Shown: piece after piece, positions 1-6,208 of the stretch | How the letters are laid out: each line of letters opens with the position of its first letter | Position numbering within the stretch: the first letter of the stretch is position 1 | Source: Lachnospiraceae bacterium | Lineage (GTDB): Bacteria; Bacillota; Clostridia; Lachnospirales; Lachnospiraceae | Assembly (NCBI GenBank): GCA_003520105.1 | Contig: DOVL01000209.1 | Coordinates: 1-6,264, forward strand | Reading direction: 5' to 3' | DNA length: 6,264 bases | Made by a program: the position numbers and the translations under genes | The notes under the pieces: generated by a model | Database searches by the model: none | Told to the model about the DNA's origin: nothing | What the model saw: only the letters and a program-made list of their open reading frames with translations

Positions 1-1421
1 TAGAGTCTTACGGTTGCTGTTATCGCATCCCTTGCATTTACCCAGTGGATGGTTCCCTTAACCTTACGCTCTGTAAAGTTATTGCCGGATCTTGTAGCCG
101 GATCATAGGTACAGTGGATAACTGTTACCTTTCCGTTCTCATCCTTCTCGAAGCCTACACACTTAACGAAATATGCGCCCTTGAGACGAACCTCATTTCC
201 AGGGAAGAGACGGAAATATTTCTTAGGAGGTTCCTCCATAAAGTCATCTCTCTCAACATAGAGTTCCTTAGAGAAGGTAACCTTTCTCATTCCTGCATCA
301 GGATTATCCGGATTGTTCTCAATCTCAAACTCCTCTGTCATATCCTCAGGATAGTTATCAATAACTACCTTAACAGGGTCAAGGACAGCCATAACTCTGT
401 CGACCTTAGGCTTGAGATCTTCTCTTATAACATACTCAAGCATCGCATAATCAACAGATGCCTGACTCTTACTTACACCAATAAGCTCCATGAATTTCCT
501 GAGAGCTTCAGGTGTGAAGCCACGGCGTCTCAGTGAAGCGATTGTCACAAGTCGAGGATCATCCCAGCCATCAACGATTCCGTCTTCAACAAGAGCCTTG
601 ATATATCTCTTACCGGTAATTACATTTGTGAGATAAAGCTTGGCAAATTCGATCTGCTTAGGCGGATTTTCATACTCAAGCTCAGTTACAACCCAGTCAT
701 AAAGCGGTCTGTGATCCTCAAACTCAAGGGTACAGATTGAATGTGTAACACCCTCGATAGCATCCTCTATCGGATGAGCAAAGTCATACATCGGGTAAAT
801 ACACCACTTATCACCTGTATTATGATGAGTCATTCTTGCAATACGATAGATAACAGGATCACGCATATTGATGTTAGGGCTGCTCATATCGATCTTCGCG
901 CGAAGAACCTTTGAACCGTCAGGGAACTCACCATTCTTCATTGCTTCAAAGAGAGCAAGATTCTCCTCAACGCTTCTGTCTCTGTAAGGGCTGTTCTTAC
1001 CAGGCTCGGTAAGTGTTCCTCTGTATTCTCTGATCTCATCGGCTGAGAGATCACATACATATGCCTTGCCCTTCTTGATAAGCTTGATCGCTGCTTCATA
1101 CATCTGATCAAAATAGTTTGATGCGAAGAATACTTCTCCTCTGAAATCAGCGCCGAGCCACTTAACATCGTTTACGATGGACTCAACAAATTCAGTCTTC
1201 TCCTTTGTAGGATTGGTATCATCAAATCTAAGATTGAACTGTCCGCCGTATTCCTTGGCCAGTCCTGAATTAAGGATTATTGATTTTGCATGTCCGATGT
1301 GCAGATAACCGTTCGGTTCAGGCGGAAATCTTGTTACAATCTTCGCATACTTCCCTTCCGCAAGATCCTTATCAATGATCTGCTCTATAAAATTCTTCGA
1401 AACAACAACTTCTTCTTCCAT
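1..1421 (-). CDS. glnS: Glutaminyl-tRNA synthetase (GlnRS), C-terminus cut by window edge
   Basis: This class Ib aminoacyl-tRNA synthetase charges tRNA-Gln with glutamine in the cytoplasm. Reading from the ATG at 1421 gives 473 complete codons with no stop before the left edge; E. coli GlnRS has about 550 residues, so some 80 C-terminal residues lie outside. The segment [15 protein letters not shown] carries the HIGH motif at residues 41-44, followed by [17 protein letters not shown] and an LRRRGFTPE segment, typical of GlnRS rather than GluRS, come later, and IHWVNA belongs to the anticodon-binding beta-barrels. The KMSKS-loop position reads ITGKR (catalytic-type Lys 271) where E. coli has VMSKR. 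The start is supported by GGAGG at 1426-1430, four bases upstream. The gene follows the membrane-protein gene after 21 bases, so it is probably co-transcribed. No T-box leader fits in that gap. The GlnRS assignment is secure; the loop variant may be normal for the clade. Confidence 0.97.
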   Translation of the reverse strand, partial: MEEEVVVSKNFIEQIIDKDLAEGKYAKIVTRFPPEPNGYLHIGHAKSIILNSGLAKEYGGQFNLRFDDTNPTKEKTEFVESIVNDVKWLGADFRGEVFFASNYFDQMYEAAIKLIKKGKAYVCDLSADEIREYRGTLTEPGKNSPYRDRSVEENLALFEAMKNGEFPDGSKVLRAKIDMSSPNINMRDPVIYRIARMTHHNTGDKWCIYPMYDFAHPIEDAIEGVTHSICTLEFEDHRPLYDWVVTELEYENPPKQIEFAKLYLTNVITGKRYIKALVEDGIVDGWDDPRLVTIASLRRRGFTPEALRKFMELIGVSKSQASVDYAMLEYVIREDLKPKVDRVMAVLDPVKVVIDNYPEDMTEEFEIENNPDNPDAGMRKVTFSKELYVERDDFMEEPPKKYFRLFPGNEVRLKGAYFVKCVGFEKDENGKVTVIHCTYDPATRSGNNFTERKVKGTIHWVNARDAITATVRL

Positions 1422-1442
1422 AATTCCTCCAAAGTATATCTA

Positions 1443-3986
1443 TTATCTGTTTCCGGTAGGAAATACTATATCATCATCTGCCTTGGTCTGTACAGTATCT
1501 TCGAGAGATTCTTCTACATTTTTTTTGATATTTGCAAATGCGGCAGCTGCTGCACTTACTGTCGGATCAGTACTTCTCGGCTTCTGATTAAGTGTACCAC
1601 TGCTTACCGGACGAGAGTTTGCTGACAGACGCTCTGTAGAAACATCACTTATCACATCGGAAATATCAGTAGTGTTCTGCTCAGCCTCGTTGGCAATCTC
1701 TCTGTATTTTTCCTCTTCGATAACATCAAAGGCTGAATCGATACCGTAAGGTCTCGTCTTCATAGCCGCCTCACGAGCCGACTCTTCAGCAACAGGCGGA
1801 ACATTAACACTGCTGTTATTATCTATCGCATCCTCAAGCTGGATACCGATGGTATCATCAGTAACCTTTGAAGGTCTGTAATCATCTGCCATGAGACCTG
1901 AAGCTGTAACTTCAGTTGCTTCGATAACTTCCGAATAATCGATCTTGCCTGTTACACCGCCATCATATTTCTTGATCGGTGTAGGCTCACTGTAAGACCG
2001 GATTGCATAGTTATCAGAACTATAGTTGTCATTCATTACACCGTCTGCATAAGCCGGCTCATTAACAGGCTGTGCATACTCCTCTGCATATTCTGCTGCT
2101 GTCTCTTCAGCATAACCGGTTTCTGCGTACTCCTCAGCATTGCCGGCTTCTGAATATTCAGCGTCAGAATACTCCGCATCGGAATACTCCTCATTAGAAT
2201 ACTCTGCATCGGCAGCTTCTGCTTCCTCGTAATACTGCTCAGCTGCTTCTGCTCCCTCAGAATAGTTTTCTGCTTCTGCTGTTTCAGCAGGCTGCTCGGC
2301 ATATTCCTCAGAACCGCTCATTGTTCCTTCCGGGTACTCATCAACTGCCTGTGCTTCGTTATAAGCTTTTCCAGGATCATCAAAGAACTCATCGGTCTCC
2401 TTCTCTATTTCCGGAGTTTCCTCTTCACCATAGTCAACCTTCTTGGTGCGTTTTTCTTTCTTCTCCTGCTTTTCATCATCCTTATCGTCATCCTTGTTCT
2501 GGGCATTGCCGAGACGGATAACAAGGATTATTGTTGCTATACAAAGGAGAAGGAACATTGCAGTCATGCCGATAAGCATGATCTTCAGATTCTTCTTAGA
2601 GAAGAAGCCCTTATCCTCAACCTTCTTGGTATTATCAATAACGATAGTATTTACCTTTTCGGTAGTAGCCTGTGTTGTAACCTCTGTGGTCGCTTCCGTA
2701 GCAGGTGTCAGTTCAACGTATCTCATAAAATTCTTCTCTTTTGCATCATAGAGATAGTACCATGCATCACCGCCGTCTACAAGAAAGGCATATACGAGGT
2801 AAATATTCTTATCAGTGTTTGAAACATATGCTTTATATGTCTGATCACCGAGCTTAAGTTCAGTTTCGGTAAAATCAGGAAGCATAAATGAGCTTGTTGA
2901 AGGATAATCAACTATCACATATCTCTGAGCCTCTGAAGAATACTCCTGATATTTCTTCAGGTAGCCATCCTTTTCATCGATGTAATACCAGGTTTCTACA
3001 GCCTTTCCATCCTCACCTTCAGCATCATTCTTAACTGCAAGGCAGATTACCTTAACCTTCTTGCTTGGTGACTCATATGCTTTAACAGTCCATTTTTCGT
3101 ATTTTACTGTAGACTCTGTAAAGCCTTCAGGAGGATCAATACTCATATCCTCAACGATATCGTATTTCTTGCCATCGATAGTTGCAACCGGATCACCGAG
3201 ATCCTCGCCAACTCTGACATTCAGAATATAGCTCTTATATGCACCGTTCTCGGCAGTTACTATGATCTTGACGATATTCATGCCTTCTTCAAGTTCATCG
3301 TTACCGCTGACGCTTACGCTTGCTTTATTGTCCTCAACAACCGGATTAACCTTGATGCTCTTCGTACCGGTCTCAAGCTGAACATCATACTCTGTTGTGT
3401 ATGAAGAAAATGCAGGCTCAAGTTTACCCGGTTCAACAAAGAGGCTGCTCAGATTATTATTGTCCGAAAGGTCTGACTTGGTTGTTGCTTCGGTTGTTGT
3501 GTCTTCTGTATTTTCCTTTGTCGTTTCTGTTGTCGACTCAGTTGTCGTTTCTGTTGTAGCTTCGGTTGTGGTTGCTGATGGATCTAATATAGTTACGGAC
3601 GCACCCTGATCTGCGATTGAGAGCGCATTTGTATCAAGATCATATCCCTCTGCCGATGCACTTATATACGCTTCGCCGCTTGCTATCGCAACGAAAGATA
3701 AAGAACCGCTTCCGCCGCCGTCACCTGCAATACTGATTATAGATCCTGAGCCCTGTAACAGGCTTGAATCATAGCTTACATATACATCACAGGCAACATA
3801 TCCGTCTGCACTGATACTGACATATACCGTCACGGAATCACCGACATTAACGGAACCGGATGACAGAGAAATATACATACTCGCAGATGCGGCATGTGCC
3901 TTGCCTGTACCGGTATTCAGTGCCATTAATATCATAAATGCGAATGATAATATGATTGATGTTATCTTCTTAAATCTGTTTTTCAT
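1443..3986 (-). CDS. Single-pass membrane protein with cohesin-like and cadherin-like ectodomains and a long acidic cytoplasmic tail
   Basis: The 847-residue product starts with a Sec signal peptide (about 1-32, likely cleaved after KAHA) and has no lipobox. Residues about 36-135 resemble a short cohesin or cohesin-fold beta-sandwich (SVNVGDSVTVYVSIS, then VYVSYDSSLLQG). A Thr/Glu-rich linker spans about 138-170. Residues about 175-258 match the Cadherin-like beta-sandwich style (IIVTAENGAYKSYILNV). Residues about 262-425 form an unrecognised domain with two WYY segments (333-335 and 409-411), followed by a second Thr-rich linker (429-443). One transmembrane helix lies at about 468-491. The remaining 350 or so residues should be cytoplasmic: a Lys/Asp/Glu-rich stretch, an acidic Ala/Glu/Tyr/Ser repeat region (about 555-640) and a disordered-looking tail. 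The ATG at 3986 has AAGGGG at 3994-3999, seven bases upstream. The gene lies between a dockerin-bearing glucosaminidase and glnS. Its role is unknown; a membrane receptor for dockerin proteins is my inference. Confidence 0.93.
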   Translation of the reverse strand: MKNRFKKITSIILSFAFMILMALNTGTGKAHAASASMYISLSSGSVNVGDSVTVYVSISADGYVACDVYVSYDSSLLQGSGSIISIAGDGGGSGSLSFVAIASGEAYISASAEGYDLDTNALSIADQGASVTILDPSATTTEATTETTTESTTETTKENTEDTTTEATTKSDLSDNNNLSSLFVEPGKLEPAFSSYTTEYDVQLETGTKSIKVNPVVEDNKASVSVSGNDELEEGMNIVKIIVTAENGAYKSYILNVRVGEDLGDPVATIDGKKYDIVEDMSIDPPEGFTESTVKYEKWTVKAYESPSKKVKVICLAVKNDAEGEDGKAVETWYYIDEKDGYLKKYQEYSSEAQRYVIVDYPSTSSFMLPDFTETELKLGDQTYKAYVSNTDKNIYLVYAFLVDGGDAWYYLYDAKEKNFMRYVELTPATEATTEVTTQATTEKVNTIVIDNTKKVEDKGFFSKKNLKIMLIGMTAMFLLLCIATIILVIRLGNAQNKDDDKDDEKQEKKEKRTKKVDYGEEETPEIEKETDEFFDDPGKAYNEAQAVDEYPEGTMSGSEEYAEQPAETAEAENYSEGAEAAEQYYEEAEAADAEYSNEEYSDAEYSDAEYSEAGNAEEYAETGYAEETAAEYAEEYAQPVNEPAYADGVMNDNYSSDNYAIRSYSEPTPIKKYDGGVTGKIDYSEVIEATEVTASGLMADDYRPSKVTDDTIGIQLEDAIDNNSSVNVPPVAEESAREAAMKTRPYGIDSAFDVIEEEKYREIANEAEQNTTDISDVISDVSTERLSANSRPVSSGTLNQKPRSTDPTVSAAAAAFANIKKNVEESLEDTVQTKADDDIVFPTGNR
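1465..1494 (-). promoter_or_regulatory. Possible internal promoter for glnS
   Basis: On the minus strand, TGTACA (1489-1494, 4 of 6 matches to the -35 consensus) and TATAGT (1465-1470, 5 of 6 matches to the -10) are separated by 18 bases. They lie inside the last codons of the membrane-protein gene, about 45 bases before the glnS start. A housekeeping synthetase behind two surface-protein genes would plausibly need its own promoter. The match is weak and could be chance. Confidence 0.25.
2067..2438 (-). repeat. Degenerate acidic repeat region encoding Ala/Glu/Tyr/Ser-rich tail
   Basis: This part of the membrane-protein gene encodes residues about 517-640 and is strongly biased to Glu, Ala, Tyr and Ser. 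Its core (about 2148-2207) holds near-tandem units of EYS followed by D/E, A or N, such as AEYSDAEYSEA, with similar DNA units built around gaatactc. Further to the C-terminus come AEEYAETGYAEE-like units. The region lies after the transmembrane helix and so is predicted cytoplasmic and disordered. The repetition suggests growth by slippage or unequal exchange, and length may vary between strains. Confidence 0.8.
3480..3572 (-). repeat. Thr/Glu-rich linker repeat in the ectodomain
   Basis: Codons for residues about 139-169 encode repeated TTEATTE and TTESTTE units, visible in the DNA as repeated gttgt and tcggttgt/tctgttgt units on the plus strand. This is the usual look of an extended, possibly O-glycosylated linker between extracellular domains in Clostridia. 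It separates the cohesin-like domain from the cadherin-like domain. A shorter copy (TTEVTTQATTE, about 2661-2699) precedes the transmembrane segment. Confidence 0.8.
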
Positions 3987-4037
3987 AATGAGACCCCTTA
4001 TCTTAAAAATCTATTCACATGAAACGTGATGAGCATA

Positions 4038-5714
4038 TTAATTCCATACGATCTTTTCCAGACCAACAATATGCCGCTGTATGAAGATAATGTCAAGTGC
4101 ATTTACCTTGCCATCACCATTGATATCAGCAAGCGCCTTCTTCTCATCGGTCAGAGGATCCATGCCAACTATAAGTCTCTGAACAAAGATAATATCCAGA
4201 GCATTTATCTTACCGTCGCCGTTCAGATCACCTCTGTGAGTCGTATCCAGCGGAGTTCCGTCACCGCCGTTATTTGATCCGCCCTGATTTGCAGTGACGT
4301 TATTGTCTCTTTTGATCGTCAGGTTATACTTTCTGACATTTCCATTCTCTGCGGTAACCTCTATGGTGATCGTTTTCTCACCACTTCCGATATCAATACT
4401 ACCGGTTCCCGTAAAGCTTGCCGATGAGTTTACAGTATCAGCAGATACATTTATCGATGTCACGCTGTCCGGAACTGCAACGGTATAATCCGTATTATCC
4501 CCTGAAAAACCCGGTGACAGATTGTAGCCGCTTACACTAAGTGAGTCTAACCAGTTATTTGGACTTCCGCTGTCGGCAGGTTTTACCACTGCGCTTTCAG
4601 GCATATCCGAATAAACAGGAATCTCAAATACAAATGACGAATCGATCAGCCTCTTGCTTACATATGCATCATATTCAAGACTTGCCTCAGTTGCAGGAGC
4701 CTGGATGTTACTCATATACTGATTGTAGAAGAGACAATATTTGTTGGTGACATTAAACTTCTGAGTATAAATAGTATTCTGACCTTCACTTATGAAATCT
4801 TCCGCAAGATATGCAGCGCCGCCCATAATAGCCTTATAAACAGAATCCCATGGTCTGCCGTATGAGCCTGAACCTGCCGCAAATCTGAGTCCGTTAAGAA
4901 CTGCCTCGCCTACAGAAGAATCAAAAGCACCGATATTGAAATAATTGTAAATACCATTATAGGATGTTGAATTACCAAGTGAAGCAACACCCGCAGAGCT
5001 TCCCATCTCAAGTCTTATTCTTGACGCAAGATGATATGCAGACACGCCGTATGCTTCAGCCGCTTCAAGTATGATCTGTGAAAACTTCTTATCATCGCCC
5101 TGCATAGCCGGTCTGCTGCTTGCAACATCACTTCCAAGCATTCTCTTAAAGAGTTCAGCAGGAGTTGTATTGTACATAAAAGAATCTTCAAGTATAGCTT
5201 CGATACCGTTTATGTTCTGATAACCCTTCTGATAATCAAGTGTCTCAAAAGCAAAAACGAATTCCTCATCAAGATATGTTCTCGGATCCAGATAATAAGC
5301 AAGAATATCATCAGAGGCAGCATACCAGACAGAACCATCATATGGAGAATATGAATCAATGCTCCAGTTATAGCCAACTGACGTTGATCTCCAGTTATAA
5401 TGCGGATAGTAATATGATCCATAGATCAGATTGTTAACCCTGCCCGGAATATTCTTCTCACCTTCCATAACATCATTCCATGAAAGGCCTGTTTTCTTTG
5501 CCTTAAATACCCACGACGGATGCTGTGCATGCATCTCGCGAAGGTATGGCTTGTAGCTTTCAGGAAAGCCCTCTTTATTCATCTGTTCTTCAAATTTATC
5601 ATCAGCAGCATATACATACGAATCCTTAACAAATAAAGGAACATCAAAAGACAGGCATGTTAAACACATGACTGTAAGAAAAACTATGATTTTTTTGAAT
5701 CTGGAATTATTCAT
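4038..5714 (-). CDS. Secreted GH73-like N-acetylglucosaminidase with cadherin-like and type I dockerin domains
   Basis: The 558-residue product probably cleaves the N-acetylglucosaminyl linkages of peptidoglycan glycan strands outside the cell. A Sec signal peptide covers about 1-36 (cleavage near VYA/AD). Residues about 45-180 form the region often found before the catalytic domain in clostridial glucosaminidases (FPESYKPYLREMHAQHPSW, then WYAASDDILAYYLDPRTYL). The glucosaminidase domain covers about 205-335: SRIRLEMGSS contains the likely catalytic acid Glu236, followed by NYFNIGAFDSS and a GGAAYLAEDFI helix. A cadherin-like beta-sandwich spans about 386-468, and after a Gly/Asn linker a two-repeat dockerin spans about 495-552. 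The ATG at 5714 has GAGGGTGA-type pairing at 5721-5729, six bases upstream. It appears to be the first gene of the operon; the next gene, 51 bases on, encodes a membrane protein with a cohesin-like domain. The domains are clear; bond specificity is inferred from family. Confidence 0.95.
   Translation of the reverse strand: MNNSRFKKIIVFLTVMCLTCLSFDVPLFVKDSYVYAADDKFEEQMNKEGFPESYKPYLREMHAQHPSWVFKAKKTGLSWNDVMEGEKNIPGRVNNLIYGSYYYPHYNWRSTSVGYNWSIDSYSPYDGSVWYAASDDILAYYLDPRTYLDEEFVFAFETLDYQKGYQNINGIEAILEDSFMYNTTPAELFKRMLGSDVASSRPAMQGDDKKFSQIILEAAEAYGVSAYHLASRIRLEMGSSAGVASLGNSTSYNGIYNYFNIGAFDSSVGEAVLNGLRFAAGSGSYGRPWDSVYKAIMGGAAYLAEDFISEGQNTIYTQKFNVTNKYCLFYNQYMSNIQAPATEASLEYDAYVSKRLIDSSFVFEIPVYSDMPESAVVKPADSGSPNNWLDSLSVSGYNLSPGFSGDNTDYTVAVPDSVTSINVSADTVNSSASFTGTGSIDIGSGEKTITIEVTAENGNVRKYNLTIKRDNNVTANQGGSNNGGDGTPLDTTHRGDLNGDGKINALDIIFVQRLIVGMDPLTDEKKALADINGDGKVNALDIIFIQRHIVGLEKIVWN
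4062..4229 (-). repeat. Duplicated calcium-binding dockerin repeats
   Basis: Two near-identical segments (4164-4229 and 4062-4127) encode residues 496-517 and 530-551. Each has the EF-hand-like loop DxNGDGKxNALD: Asp496, Asn498, Asp500 and Asp507 in the first; Asp530, Asn532, Asp534 and Asp541 in the second. Each is followed by a helix IIF-V/I-QR-x-IVG. Positions 10 and 11, which contribute to cohesin recognition in type I dockerins, are Ala-Leu in both repeats. The strong internal symmetry fits the dual binding mode known for type I dockerins. Confidence 0.93.
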
Positions 5715-5748
5715 TAATTATCACCCTCATAAATCCATAATCTCTGAT

Positions 5749-5777
5749 ATTGTAGCACACTTTTTTTGATAACTCAA
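5749..5777 (-). promoter_or_regulatory. Extended -10 sigma-A-type promoter of the operon
   Basis: On the minus strand the -35 is TTGAGT (5772-5777), the spacer is 17 bases, and the -10 is TACAAT (5749-5754). TGC directly before the -10 makes it an extended -10 promoter. Transcription would start near 5742, giving a leader of about 28 bases that carries the ribosome binding site of the glucosaminidase gene. Spacing and match are good, but this is sequence evidence only. Confidence 0.75.
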
Positions 5778-6022
5778 TGGCTTAAACCCACAATTCCGCA
5801 AAATATGGGACTTTTTGCATCGGAATCATCTATATTATGCGGAATCCCCACCAAGGCCCTCGCCCGAATGGTAAATATGTCGCTCGCTACGCAATCAGTT
5901 ATGTCAACCCGCATCATAAAACTAGCCTTATTATATCAATCATATATTATCATTGTATCATAATTTAATTTACATAATATTTAATATATTATTAAGAATA
6001 TTGTTAAGCACATAACGTATTC
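5778..6022. other. Intergenic region without a recognisable gene
   Basis: No convincing coding region is seen on either strand; the 65-codon plus-strand frame at 5766-5963 has no ribosome binding site or protein-like character. The region has two parts. About 5779-5900 is of mixed composition, with short inverted and direct repeats and a GC-richer patch near 5846-5895. About 5920-6015 is very AT-rich, with runs such as taatatttaatatattatt. The first part lies just upstream of the operon promoter and could contain operator sites; the second could contain a promoter or UP-like DNA, though I cannot point to one. Confidence 0.6.
5793..5845. repeat. ATTCCG/CGGAAT inverted repeats upstream of the operon promoter
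   Basis: ATTCCG at 5793-5798 pairs with CGGAAT at 5821-5826; with the adjacent CAAAA (5799-5803) and TTTTG (5813-5817) this makes an 11-bp stem with a 3-base bulge. A third copy, within TGCGGAAT (5838-5845), is an 8-bp perfect partner of ATTCCGCA (5793-5800), so two mutually exclusive pairings are possible. The elements lie 16-68 bases upstream of the -35, a position where an activator or repressor could bind. No known operator is recognised. Confidence 0.45.
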
Positions 6023-6061
6023 ATAGATACAAGAGGCTGCTTCGCAGCCTCTTGTATCTAT
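6023..6061. terminator. Perfect 18-bp stem hairpin with 3-base loop, possible terminator
   Basis: The arms 6023-6040 and 6044-6061 are perfectly complementary (core AGAGGCTGC and GCAGCCTCT) around the loop TTC. On the minus strand the tip reads GCGAAGC, known as an unusually stable mini-hairpin in DNA. Neither side has a convincing T run, so termination is uncertain. It lies between the tRNA side and the protein operon and may be a backup terminator, an RNA end stabiliser or a repeated intergenic element. Confidence 0.6.
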
Positions 6062-6086
6062 TTCATATCGCACGTTCGTTATATAC

Positions 6087-6103
6087 ATGTGCCAGCGGCA
6101 CAT
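6087..6103. repeat. Short 7-bp hairpin with 3-base loop
   Basis: ATGTGCC (6087-6093) and GGCACAT (6097-6103) are perfectly complementary around AGC. It lies between the 18-bp stem and the bidirectional terminator, and no T run follows on either strand. It may be part of a structured transcript tail or chance. Confidence 0.4.
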
Positions 6104-6110
6104 TCACCAC

Positions 6111-6166
6111 AAAAAAGAGACAGACCGTCCTTGTATGTGAACATACAGACGATCTGTCTCTTTTTC
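6111..6166. terminator. Bidirectional intrinsic terminator downstream of tRNA-Thr
   Basis: GAGACAGA (6117-6124) pairs with TCTGTCTC (6153-6160), CGTC (6126-6129) with GACG (6148-6151), and TGTATG (6132-6137) with CATACA (6142-6147) around the loop TGAA. A C/A mismatch and a two-base bulge interrupt the stem. Runs of A (6111-6116) and T (6161-6165) flank it, so the transcript ends in U residues in either direction. It probably ends the leftward tRNA transcript and shields the surface-protein operon from read-through. Confidence 0.8.
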
Positions 6167-6208
6167 GCGTCACAAGCTGCGCATGTGCATAACTCGCTCA
6201 GGTTCGTA

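Noticed and set aside
45..536. Plus-strand open frame of 163 codons
   Set aside because: It lies antisense to the well-supported glnS coding sequence, lacks a ribosome binding site and has no protein-family character.
1422..1442. T-box or other leader riboswitch before glnS
   Set aside because: Only 21 bases separate the genes; there is no room for a T-box and no specifier or terminator structure is seen.
2036..2302. Minus-strand 88-codon frame within the membrane-protein gene
   Set aside because: Its Met/Leu/Gln/Arg-rich product is the out-of-frame reading of the EYS-type repeats of the real gene.
2067..2438. CRISPR-like or tandem repeat array
   Set aside because: The repeats are degenerate codon repeats in a continuous reading frame, with no spacers.
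4013..4032. Small TCAC/GTGA hairpin between the two surface-protein genes
   Set aside because: The stem is only about four base pairs with no T run, too weak for a terminator or regulatory element.
4038..5714. Cellulosomal polysaccharide-degrading enzyme
   Set aside because: Although it carries a dockerin, the catalytic part resembles peptidoglycan glucosaminidases, and no cellulase, xylanase or carbohydrate-binding module is present in the window.
5766..5963. Plus-strand 65-codon frame in the intergenic region
   Set aside because: No ribosome binding site or promoter in the right place, no recognisable domain, and the frame overlaps the operon promoter and repeat elements.
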